Below, piece by piece: positions 47,040 to 57,675 of a DNA stretch of 64,000 nucleotides. This stretch comes from Apostichopus japonicus (lineage: Eukaryota; Echinodermata; Holothuroidea; Aspidochirotida; Stichopodidae). Where the stretch lies: the NCBI RefSeq assembly GCF_037975245.1, contig NC_092576.1:14836611-14900610 (forward strand). The letters run 5' to 3'. The notes beneath the pieces were generated by a model that saw only the letters and a list, made by a program, of their open reading frames with translations, was not told where the DNA came from and ran no database searches. A program made the translations under genes and the position numbers. Numbering within the stretch: the stretch's first letter is position 1; each line of letters begins with the position of its first letter.

Positions 47040-47620
47040 AAAATTGTTTGAGGTCCACACCACCTAAAAATCTGAAACTTTGTTAACAGGTTATCTCACC
47101 ATGTACAGCTTACATATAGTTCACACTTTGAACAATTAGAAGAATGTATTCGGTATCTACCACCTTAGTAAATTCTTCACTGTTATTGCTTTGGGAGGGG
47201 CCAAAGGTCATATGAGATAACCAATGGTCTAAACCTGAAAACTTTGTGAAATGAGCTAACTCAAAGAATAAAGCTACATAGAATGTCAAATTTGTTCCTC
47301 TGATATAATACTTGCCATCTATAATGTTAACTTTTTTTGAGGTCAAATGTCATTTGAGGTCAATTTTAGTTAAATTCTGAAAACATATCTCACTAAGTAC
47401 AGCTTGCATGAAGTTAATGCTCAGTATGAACACTAGTGGTCAACAACTGACAACTTTTCTAGCTGAAGAAGTGAAGTTTTGGTAAATTTCAAATTTGATA
47501 GGAATTAAGCATTTGTCTTCTATATTTTTGGCTGTTTCGGTCAAGGTCACTCGAGGTCAGTTACTTTCAGTCTGAAAAACTTCTTAAACATGGTACCTCA
47601 CCATGCACATGGCAATATTA
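47040..47620 (-). repeat. 144-bp-family repeat, reverse orientation
   Basis: About three worn units in the orientation opposite to the first-intron array, with GGGCCAAAGGTCA (about 47,204), AGGTCAAATGTCA (about 47,341) and GGTCAAGGTCA (about 47,540). They lie in an intron of the ParB-like relic. Confidence 0.6.
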
Positions 47621-48000
47621 GCCCTAGACAAGAAGAACAACATGAACAGATCTTTTACTTGACATGTGGATTCCTACATACATCATAATATTAAAAACCT
47701 TTGAAAACATGATAACTCAGGGTTGTCCACACCATATCTTTGAGTACACATTTAGTTCTCCTTTGCTAATAGTTGCAAGAGATTTTTTTTCCATTTCACT
47801 GTGGATCCCATGTACTCAGTAGAACTCTCCCCTCCAATGCCCTACAATAACAATAGGCAAAGGAATCACTAAGCCCTGTGGCTTTCTGTTTGCATGTCAA
47901 TTACACCTGATCTTTGAGGACAAAAGTCTGACATTACGCTACTTTGACTTAAGTTACTGATATATTCATTTTCACATTTTGTAACAAATTTTTCTTTCAG

Positions 48001-48111
48001 GCAAATGGATACCATTATGAAGTTATTGGTGGCATCAACAATCTGACAGCCTGTAAGGAGCTGAGGGAGAGAAATCCAGACAAGAATGTAAAGATACAAA
48101 ACTTTGGTTAG
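48001..48111 (+). pseudogene. ParB-like gene relic, exon C
   Basis: A strong acceptor (AATTTTTCTTTCAG) precedes ANGYHYEVIGGINNLTACKE and LRERNPDKNVKIQNFG, then TAG. The phase (0) matches the donor of exon B. YEVIGG-x-x-N-x-x-ACKEL corresponds to the ParB-family G-G-x-H-R motif that binds nucleotide; here the usual H-R is N-N. Later domain parts could not be located; a candidate acceptor at 49,024 leads to nothing recognisable. Confidence 0.55.
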
Positions 48112-49199
48112 CAAACAAGCACATCAAAATAGGGGAAACCAGGCATCAGATGAGCATTGAGGTAAAGGTGACTACTATGAATGTTGTTTTTATAGAAGAA
48201 TTTCTGCCGAGCAGTTATTCATCTCATTCCTCCATATTGTATATTCAGGTTGCAATGACCTATGCATTAAGACATTGAAAGTGTGTATGGAAAGTCCTTG
48301 TCTACACATAACACATAACGTTGTGTTGTGCACACAGAATCGCTCTCTTACAGTATGTGAATTTTCAAATAATTGTTATCTAATCACTCTATAGGGAGGA
48401 TTAGGTACAATATTGTAGTTCCTTTGCCAGTTGGACCATTAACAGTATTACGCAACAGTTGCCATGGTAGTGGTTAGTTTTCCCAATAGGGGTCATTCAT
48501 TGTGGGGTATTGCATGGTCACCGGAAGTGTTTGACTGAGGGAGGGGTAAAAGTTGTCTGTGTGGGGTGTCCAATTTTATGTCAAACAGTCCTCTTAAATG
48601 GCTGGGTTGATTTTCTTAAAACTTGGTATGAAGGTGTTTTAGGGTTAAAGTCTATGTCTAGCAGACCCCCCAGAAACATAGGTCAAATGTCACATCAAAT
48701 TAAATTCAATGTTTTAATTCAATATTACTCCAAGGGGACACATTACATTCAAATGGAATCTTCACTTGTATAATGGGAACAACATGTAGGCTACTAATAC
48801 AGGCAGAAATGTGACCTCTGTCATAGTATTACTCAGATTGTAGAGGACAGCAGAGTGATAGCACTGCAATCATATGGCAGTATAGTCCTGCTAACTTATC
48901 ATATCAAAAAACATTTGCAGTCTTTGTTCATTTGTTTTTTTACTATCAATGCAACAGATAAAAAATAAATAAAATGGTTAGACTGTCAGTGTAGAATAAA
49001 GTTTTATTTCTCTCTTTCTTTCTGAAGATGACACAGAAATACTCACACTGAGTCTGTTTGGTCTGGCCATTGCGTTCAAGAGGAAAACCATTGCAAGGAA
49101 ACTTTGATGGGATGATGGCACAGAACTCAATGTGCCTATTGTTGCTAGTGATGATCCTAAATCACAGAGGATGAAAAAAATGTGTGTAGCACTAATTAA

Positions 49200-49250
49200 A
49201 AGAAGCGTATTGATTTTGGTGAAGGTCAAAGGTCATTTGGGGACAACAGG
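49200..49250 (-). repeat. Isolated DR1-bearing repeat fragment
   Basis: A perfect AGGTCAAAGGTCA at 49,223-49,235, followed by TTTGGGG as in other family members. It sits just left of the second minisatellite. Confidence 0.65.
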
Positions 49251-49446
49251 GAGGTTAATTGTCTTGTAGGGTATATGTGTTCATGTTCAGAAAGTGGCAA
49301 CACTGAAACAGCCACATGGTCTTCTACTCTGCAAATCCTAAAATGCTTGTTTTAAGTGTGTGTGAAATAAAAAAGGGGGGGGGGGAGGGGGGGTAAGGTT
49401 ACAGTGACTTCTCATATTATTGTATTTTTTTTGGTGAAAAATTATT

Positions 49447-50575
49447 AGTAGGGGTATCAGTATGCCCATTAGAGCAATCTGAGGGTCTGAATAGTACATC
49501 CTTCAGAACTGCATTGTAAGCCACTTATTGTTGTTATTAATGATGTAATTTCTTATTGCTAAATGACACTCCGAGCAGTAGGGGGTGTATCGGTACAGAC
49601 TTCAGAACTGCATTCTTAGCCACCTAATGGTGTTATTATGTTATTTCAGAACTAATGGTGTAACTTCTTGGTGCTAAATGACACTCCAACCATTAGCGGG
49701 GCGTTTTGGTACACCTCTCAGAACTGTTTTTGCAAGACACTAAATTTTGTTACTTCTTGGTGCTAAATGACACTCCAACCAGTAGCGGGGCATATTGGTA
49801 CGCCCCTTAGAACTGTTTTTGCAAGCCCCTAAATGGTGTCACTTCTTGGTGCTAAATGACACTCCAACCATTAGCGGGGCGTATTGGTACGCCCCTCAGA
49901 ACTGTATTGCAAGCCACTAAATTTTGTAACTTCTTGGTGCTAAATGACATTCCAACCAATAGTGGGGCGTATTGGTACGCCCCTCAGAACTGTATTGTAA
50001 GCCACTAAATGTTGTTACTTCTTGGTGCTAAATGACACTCCAACCAGTAGCAGGGCGTATTGGTACGCCCCTTAGAACTGTATTGTAAGCCACTAAATGT
50101 TGGTACTTCTTGGGGCTAAATGACACTCCAACCATTAGCGGGGCGTATTGGTACGCCCCTTAGAACTGTATTGCAAGCCACTAAATTTTGTTACTTCTTG
50201 GTGCTAAATGACACTCCAACCAGTAGCGGGGCGTATTGGTACGCCCCTTAATGGTGTTACTTCTTGGTGCTAAATGACACTCCAACCAGTAGCGGGGCGT
50301 ATTGGTACGCCCCTTAGAACTGTATTGCAAGCCACTAAATTTTGTAACTTCTTGTTGCTAAATGACACTCCAACCAGTAGTGGGGTGTATTGGTACGCCC
50401 CTCAGAACTGTATTGCAAGCCACTAAATGTTGTTACTTCTTGGTGCTAAATGACACTCCAACCAGTAGCGGGGCGTATTGGTACGCCCCTCAGAACTGTA
50501 TTGTAAGCCATTAATGGTGTTTCTTCTTGGTGCTAAATGACACTCCCTTGCAGTTGTGGGGTGTATTTGTTTCAC
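49447..50575. repeat. 88-bp minisatellite with the same palindromic core (array 2)
   Basis: About 12 units start (CTAAATGACACTCC) at 49,559, 49,674, 49,763, 49,852, 49,940, 50,028, 50,116, 50,204, 50,270, 50,358, 50,446 and 50,533, plus a decayed lead-in from 49,447. The usual period is 88 bp; one unit is 66 bp because 22 bp (GAACTG...CTAA) are missing. Each unit holds the core GGGGCGTATTGGTACGCCCC, whose reverse complement, GGGGCGTACCAATACGCCCC, is nearly the core of array 1. CCAACCAGT lies next to the core in both arrays. The edge units are more diverged than the central ones. Confidence 0.95.
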
Positions 50576-50579
50576 TGAT

Positions 50580-52769
50580 TCACTTTTGTACAGGGACGAG
50601 GTATTTTCCTTCCTTTTAAGTCATGTAAGAAATTAACCTACTAAATTTCAGTTTATGGTCATGTAGATAAAATATAACATGAAATACATAAGTTGGTACA
50701 AACAAAAAATAATTTTCTCATTGTGCTATTTTTGTCTCAAATTTATGTATCTGCAGTATGATTACCATGCATTTTCCTTTTTAACTCACATTTTGAAGGT
50801 TTAAAGACAATGACAGTCATAGCGTAGATTTTTCACTTATATATACCATATTTTTATACCCGAGTGCAAACGTCATTAAAAGCAATATAATTTCTGGTAA
50901 ATTTATCAATGTTGAACAAAAAGTTTTTTTTTTCTTGGATAAAAATCAGGTTTAAATAGTTCCTAGAAACCCTAAATGTTTCCTAGCCTCTTTTTAATAG
51001 TCAAAAACGTTTATCAGTGTCAAACTATGACAGCATTTTGTTACACTTGGCCTAAGCAAAGTTACTCGCGTCTGAAATCTGCCTTGAAATATGTTGTTGT
51101 TTATCTATCAATCTTTATCTTGGATCCGATTGAAAGTCTTTTCATAATACGATATGTATAATACAATGATTACAGCAAACCATTTAGATTCTACCTGGAA
51201 ATAGTACACACGACATTTCCTTTTTGTGTAATTTGCTTGACAGAAAACCTGGGTTAATTTCGTCTTCGTTGGACGTTTAACCTGAAGAATTTGAATGTCA
51301 GATATGAACTGAACCCAATGTATCCTGCCATACAGCAACTAAAGTATGTACAGTCACCACATATGACACACTGTTTTTACATCCGAGGATTTGGTACCTG
51401 TACCAGCGAGCTCTCTTTATCAATATATGTGTGTTTACAAATATTTCTCAGTTGCCATATGACGTTTAATGTGTCGAAAATATACTTCTAGTGACTACGA
51501 TATCGAATTCAATAACTTAACATTAAGTAAGACTAAATGTCGTTTTTGACTGCAGACTCAAGTTTATATCTTTATATATCTCGTTGATATTTGTAAGGAT
51601 ACACTTGCAACAAATAAACGTTGAATCATTTTAATAGGGGGTCCCAAAAAACATGTTACAAAAGTCAGTACGTAGAAATATAGTGTATCGTATCTTTAAC
51701 CATGTATATTTAAACTACTTATGTAAATAGTTTGATAGGGATTCATATTGACAGAGTCTGATTGTTTTTGTCGACGTGAAATACTCCACAAAATGAATAT
51801 CCAGTTCAAGACACTGACAGTGTCTAACTTACTAGTCATTGCCAGGGGCTGCATTATCATAAATACGATTGTCGTTAAGTCTAGCCTACCGTGACATACC
51901 GTACCTAGGCATATCCATTTACACCGTTCTAATTTATTATCACTACTGCTTGTTTAACCCCATGTCTGCGATTGTCTATTGTGCAGGTCCTTAACCTAGG
52001 TAATACATACATAATGCTTGCTACTTGTATTCTTTACTGAAAGTGCCAACATATTTCTTCTTCAAAGGATCGTCGGAATTGTCCGGTATCGAAACTAATA
52101 ATGGAGTAATTTCTAAACAACAAATATGATACGTTGAAATTGGTACCCTGTGATTACCGGATGGATGAAGGTAATCATACATATTCAGGAAACTTCCTCT
52201 GTTGTTCTTTGTGTTACAAGCTGCATAGCACATAATGGCGTATTACTCGAGCTAATGTACAGTGCTACACTATATAAATAAATAGGAGGCAGCACTTACA
52301 ATGTGATATTATTCAACGTGGCTCGTTTTTACACAAAGTTGTCACGGCAAGCAAGTTGAAACAGAGATTTATGTTTTTTTTTTATGAAAATAACCATATT
52401 TATGTTTTCCTTGTCATTTGACAATGTTTTTGGAAAAAGGACAGTTACAACTGGAAGAATGAGAATAATACGACAACATTAAAGGATATTGTCTACGATA
52501 CAAGAAATGTCAATTTGATTAAGATATTTTTTATGATATACAGCAATGTGATGCTACTATTAGGTACAATGCTCTTTTAGATCAGCTGGATGCCTAAATA
52601 TACTTCTCGAGAGACTCTGGTAATCGACAACTTGATCGTGAACAGTAACAACCGCTGTTCAGAGCCCATTGAGATCTTATAAGATGATATCGCCTGACCA
52701 ATTGTTTTCAGTCCCAATTGACACTAATTACCACTCATTTTAGAAGCAACAAAATTATAACTAGAGAGA
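50580..52769. other. No confident feature; faint Ig-exon-like relic near 52.1 kb
   Basis: AT-rich. On the plus strand, a possible acceptor near 52,068 leads into a frame with YVEIGT at about 52,130-52,147, the same phrase as the first Ig domain of the 12.7-kb exon, but it is broken by stops on both sides. See the findings for why this is kept as a weak lead only. Confidence 0.3.
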
Positions 52770-53560
52770 TGATGGAAGGTTTGCGGCTAGGTAAATTATA
52801 TCCGAAAGTCCACACCCCGTAGCAGATGAACTAGCAATAAGAGCATTGTAATAAGTGTGGTATGCTGAAGTTGTAGTGAACGACTGGATTACAGAGTCTA
52901 TGACCAAATGAACCATTTCTTCAATGTTATTGACATTGTAGAGGACGGTACGAAACTGTGCATAATGCAAATGGGTCGAGTGCATACAATATAATAATAC
53001 ATTTAGTGGCACCGAAAAAACCAGAAGAACGTAAATTTACCAAACTGGTTGAGCTAATGACAAATCATGACGATCCTCCACCATCCGAAATAGTGTAAAT
53101 GTTTAAATTCAACAGCCCTTAATAGAAAGTCTACCGTGACAGTTGCAATGTTTATGTTGATTGACATGCATGGCTGACATCTGTAACTTTGGTCAACTAC
53201 TATATGACATATTACTGGTTCGTGCAATTAACGATGGTCAAATACAAACCAGACCTTAATCGGAATCTAATATTAACGAGAGCTCTAGAGTTAGCAATTG
53301 AAGCAGCAGTAGCTTCTAAAAACGTTAAAGATAGTCAAGAATTAGCAGACATATTACTGTGACAACGAATGAACAATCGGTACACAAAGTGTAAGCAAAG
53401 CCAATCCATGTCAAATCTATAGGGATAAAGAGAGAAGGCCTATAGCACAGCATTATCGTACTGAGTCGTATTGCTCATAGATGAACAATCATATCGCGGC
53501 AGTGTGAAAGGTCAAAAGCGTCTATGTACAATCAGAGTTTAAAAGTGAAACATGAACATT
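52770..53560 (+). pseudogene. Gypsy gag and zinc-knuckle remnant
   Basis: Gag blocks include LVAPKKPEERKFTKLVELM (about 52,998-53,060) and NFGQLLYDILLVRAINDG (about 53,185-53,235), then RALELAIEAAVASKN (about 53,280-53,325). A zinc-knuckle trace with NHIAAV follows near 53,490. Stops break every frame. The block order is that of Metaviridae gag. Confidence 0.75.
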
Positions 53561-53689
53561 ATGAAAGTCCAAAATCGTTCTAACCACAGACTGTTAAGCA
53601 TTCCAAAAACGACAGGAGTGAAAGTGATGACTCACCTCGGGAAGAATGTTTACAATACATCATAATGATCGAATGAAGCTACATTACAA

Positions 53690-54060
53690 CACATTGGCAG
53701 CAATAGAGGAAGTGAGGGTAAGCAGGTTTGTTTTGAATTATATAGGGCGTCATTCACCGTAGTTGGAGAGCGTTATATCAGGAATATTTTCCACATTATG
53801 TACTAAGTACAGCTAAAATCAGAGTATGTACAAACACTGGAGAAAGACTTAAAGATATTGGTTTAATGTAATCTGAAGAAAAGAGCGATAAAGGTATCGT
53901 GAACTTACCAAATTACGTTGTCATGTGAGGCAGGACCGCCGATATAAGCATATGACTTCACAGCGGAACCTTTGTTAGCTGTTGTTTATAGGTCGTGATT
54001 GGTTAACGAGTTTGAAACTTGATAGGGTGACCATATTTCAGAGTGTAAACAAGGTTAGTG
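53690..54060 (+). pseudogene. Gypsy protease remnant
   Basis: A frame with KIRVCTNTGERLKDIG (about 53,820-53,868) corresponds to the LRTYTGE flap region of the aspartic protease, and IGRDWLTSLKLDR (about 53,989-54,025) to the conserved GRDWL block at the protease-RT junction. The catalytic DTGA is not recognisable. Confidence 0.65.
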
Positions 54061-54089
54061 ATATGAATAGTCCAAAGTCGCTAAAAGAG

Positions 54090-54790
54090 ATACTTAGTAG
54101 ACATGAGCCAATAATCAAAGAAGAACATGATCATTGAATGGAAGTTAACCTAACATTCATATTGATTAAACAATACCGCCAAAGTACTGTCGAACTAGGA
54201 CCGTAACCTATGCTGTTAGACACAAGGTTGAAGGTGATATAATGCGATTAGAGAAAGCTGAACTCATCGAACCGGTACCACATGATGAATGGGAAGCGCC
54301 TATAGTTCAAGTATTGAAACCAGACGAGCCAATACGCATCTACGGAGATTAAAAGCTAACAGTTAACCAGGCAGCTGAGATTGGCAACTATCATATTCCA
54401 AAGGCGGAAGACATATTCGCAACATTCACGCGTGGAAAGAAATGTTCGAATATTGATCTTAGCCTAGCCAGGTGCATCAACAGGTACTGCTAGATGACAA
54501 TATAATGCAACGGGTATTAGTAAACACACAAAAAGGGCTATACCGATTCAACATATTACATTTCTCAGTGAATACTGGAGAGCATCCTACAATGCATACC
54601 ACAAGTAATATGTACTTGAATGATATATGGAGCACAGGTAGGTCAAATACATATTATATGGACACAATGAACATAGTACTCACACAATTAGAGTCGGCGG
54701 ATTTAAACCCTGAAAAGAGAAAAATGTATTCTTAAGTCAGAGTCTGCTATTTATCCGGGCTATAAGATTGATGTAAATTGGTAAAACCTT
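54090..54790 (+). pseudogene. Gypsy reverse transcriptase remnant
   Basis: Blocks in order: VEGDIMRLEKAELIEPV, WEAPIVQVLKPDEPIRIYGD then a stop, NQAAEIGNYHIPKAEDIF, QQVLLDDNIMQRVL and GLYRFNILHFSV, later YPGYKIDV. These align with the palm and fingers of Ty3/Gypsy RT. The catalytic Y-x-DD box is degraded (YMDTMN). At least four stops or frameshifts. Confidence 0.8.
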
Positions 54791-54934
54791 ACAATTGATA
54801 ATATGAGAGTTGTTGAGCAAGAATGATACTGACTTAAAATAATATCTTGAGGTATTTACTTATCATTCACCTGATGTAATAGAAACATTGCCCCCCCCCC
54901 CACCCCCATCTACAGGTTATTGAACAAGTGGTGT

Positions 54935-55115
54935 ATCTTTCAAGTGGTTACAAAGAGAACGTAGAGCATTCCAAGAATGTAAAGAAATTTCTAACTTCAG
55001 AAAGAGGTTTGACATAGTTTTGTTCTAACTGAGAATAAGTGTTAGCATATGATGCTTCACAGGAGGGTAATTCATATCACAACAAATGTTAATGGTTCTC
55101 AGCGACTCACCGGTT
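54935..55115 (+). pseudogene. Gypsy RNase H remnant
   Basis: FKWLQRERRAFQECKE matches the W-x-W-x-x-x-x-x-x-AF-x-x-x-K connection region, and VLAYDASQEGN (about 55,040-55,072) matches the DAS catalytic start of RNase H. The frame is broken between them. Nothing of integrase follows. Confidence 0.65.
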
Positions 55116-56587
55116 GTTGAGAGAACATTGTCAATATTTGATCAAACTTACTCTGGGGTAGAAATAAGGGACTAGCATGTATTCTTGAAGTAAAACGTTT
55201 TCGTGCATATATCTAAAAATAAAAATAAAATTTTAAAAATCTTAAGCATATGTGCGTGGTACATCAATATTACAGGGTCAAATATTTTTCCGTTACGTAT
55301 GAGCCATTCTTTTCTAATTGTGAGGTTAATAAAACAGTTGATGAAATTGTCAATCAGTATTTTAAAAGGACAAAGAAACTTATCCAACAAGGACTCTAGC
55401 TAAATGGGCATCAATTGGGACTATTGAAGTGTCGCAAGTTATCTTCAACGTACAAAGTACGATATTTTCACAGTATACATTTGCTTATTAAGAACAGCTC
55501 CATTCTTAAACCTATTAATTATTTATCTAGATTATTTATTCAGAAAGGCTAAAGATGCAAATTGAAATTAAGTGAAAGCAGTGGTACTGATGTTACAATT
55601 AAAAGCATACGTCCAGTGACTTGCTGTTTAAAAAAAAACGTTTGTTTACTGAAGAAATACGCGCAAAAATCCACAAATAATCACAAATGTAACAACCGAC
55701 CAGCCAATCTATGTGACTATGCACAGTACACTGGGTCCAACCATTTGCTGATACCACCAAGCTTTAAATATCTCTTAATATTCTCATGTGCAGTTTACGA
55801 ATTATTTTAGATTTTTTTGGTAATGCTTTCGTTGTTTTTGCGATCACCCATAACATTAAAGATCGCATCTGTATGGATTTTTAAGATACATCTAAATTTG
55901 ACAGTCTCCGTTACTTTGTACGGAACAGAACGTTTCTTCGGTGAAGAGTTTTGCTTTTACGAAGAGAATAATTTTTGTACAAGGTTTACACATTAATTAT
56001 TACATTTTTTAGCTGTTTTGTAATAATTCCATTGTTTTATGTCCTGACTTTCCGAACTGTTCGCAAAAGTCATCAAATATTGAGGTAAAATAACCCTGTA
56101 ACAAGCAACGTGTTAGTAGTTCTTGTATCAACAAACCCAATATCATCATCCGCTGGACAAAATAATCAAACGACTGGTAATCAAAGACAACCATGTAGAC
56201 AATTTCCCTCCTACAAAATGAAACTAACAAAAGTGAACTCTTTTATATTTATAACTAACGTATAGTTTTTGTCTCCTTTTATTTTTCATTCTTCTTATTA
56301 GAGGTGCAGAATTAAATCATGGGGAATTAGTCTAGATATTTTTCACCGTGGCAATTAACTCAGTCACAAACTCCTTACCTACAATGTATCTGCAGGAAAT
56401 CATCGATATCATATTCAAAGAACGCGCTGAGAATTTGACAGACTACAATGTTGAATGTCTTATTAACTAGAATACATGTAGCTGTATTACCTGCACTAAT
56501 ACTTTCTTGTTACTATTTGGTTGGTTTATGAGGATAGAACAATGAATTTGATTAAGTCTATCCACTCCAGGGAATTTGTTATAACAA
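55116..56587. other. No feature seen
   Basis: AT-rich. Short frames on both strands overlap at 55,172-55,403 and are not supported. Confidence 0.4.
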
Positions 56588-56725
56588 TACGAGAGCGTGG
56601 TGGCCAATTGGCTAAGCCTCGGACTCGTGATCCAAGGATTGCTGGTTCGATTCCTGCCTAGTTCATTGCGTTGTGTCGCTTTTATTGAAATCATTAATAT
56701 AAAGATACCTTACATAAAGGTGATA
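56588..56725 (+). mobile_element. tRNA-derived SINE
   Basis: The tRNA-like head has A box TGGCCAATTGG (56,601-56,611) and B box GGTTCGATTCC (56,644-56,654), with GGACTCGTGATCCAAGG between them. It is followed by TTGCGTTGTGTCG, a phrase common after the head of this SINE type, then a short AT-rich tail. The head differs from that of the 14.7-kb SINE. The missing closed acceptor stem and the body argue against a real tRNA gene. Confidence 0.75.
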
Positions 56726-57675
56726 TATGTTTAAAAAAAAAAACTATTCGTGTACAGCTTCTCTATGTTATGTATAGGAACGTACAAATTCGTACGGTAC
56801 ATTTATAATGTGTTGTACAACACACCGGTCGTTTATACTCCGTGTGCTGTTATTTCTGTGTTTTTTATTCGTGCCAAATGTTAACTTGCAACTGACCCCG
56901 ACTCATTGAATAACTGAGGAGGTCAAAGAAGGAATAATTGCTGTTAAACACCATGGTTTGTTTACTTGACCATCCAACATGTTTTCATGTGATTAGTTGC
57001 ATTTGTAAATTAGGGCATATTTAGTTGTTAATCTCCAAACACTGCTGACTGCCAGTCAGTAAAATGCTACATATTTTGTTTCACCAACTGAATCGGTTAA
57101 AACCGACAAAATATTCATCACTCATCTCTATAATAGTTTAGATATGTTCCAGACTTGATAAATGTTGAATTTTCATACATTTAAAATTGTTTTGTAAAAT
57201 GGTACAAACTTCAGCTTTCAACCTCACAGTTTAAACTTCTCCCATCTCATTTCTTATTTGTGCATATATCTTTTGCAGATATATTATTCCTTCAAATGTT
57301 CAGAGAGGGCAACTGCTGGTTCGATGCTTGCAGAGGAAGCCGTGTTAATGTGAAAGAGAAGTTTCCACTGCTGATGTAGGAAAGTTTGTTATTCACTACA
57401 GCAGGATGGCATGGAATGGAATATTATAAACTAAATGTGGAAAAAAAAGTATACATTTTTTTTTTCTGACATCAAAGCAGTGCATTGATGGACAGTTAGC
57501 TGAAGAACCAGACTGATATAAGCACATTACATAGAAATTTGATCAGTTTCGTGTAACTGGTTCATCTTAACAGATCAATTACCATTTTATGTTTGAATAG
57601 GTTATGATGAAAAGACTGCATAAGTATACATTGGAAGGGCTTGGTCCTCTCCTGTCACAAGTTAACCTCATTACC
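56726..57675. other. Mostly empty; one possible exon near 57.28 kb
   Basis: An acceptor-like ATCTTTTGCAG at about 57,280 precedes a frame with FLQMFREGNCWFDACRGSRV and then NVKEKFPLLM and a stop. It is cysteine- and aromatic-containing and protein-like, but I do not recognise it and no donor or partner exon is evident. Confidence 0.3.

Larger units (their letters stand above)
52770..55115 (+). mobile_element. Decayed Ty3/Gypsy LTR retrotransposon (internal part)
   Basis: Plus-strand gag, zinc knuckle, protease, reverse transcriptase and RNase H remnants follow each other in canonical order, with many stops and frameshifts. Integrase is not visible, and I found no pair of LTRs, so this is an internally truncated, old copy. 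No envelope-like frame is seen. Confidence 0.85.

Noticed and set aside
26591-50575. Hammerhead ribozyme satellite
   Set aside because: I looked for CTGATGA and GAAA cores on both strands of both unit types and found none.
52770-55115. Endogenous retrovirus with envelope
   Set aside because: Gag-to-RNase H blocks are of Ty3/Gypsy type; no envelope-like frame and no LTR pair were found.
56588-56660. Functional tRNA gene (plus strand)
   Set aside because: The boxes are good, but there is no closing acceptor stem and the sequence runs into a SINE-type body.
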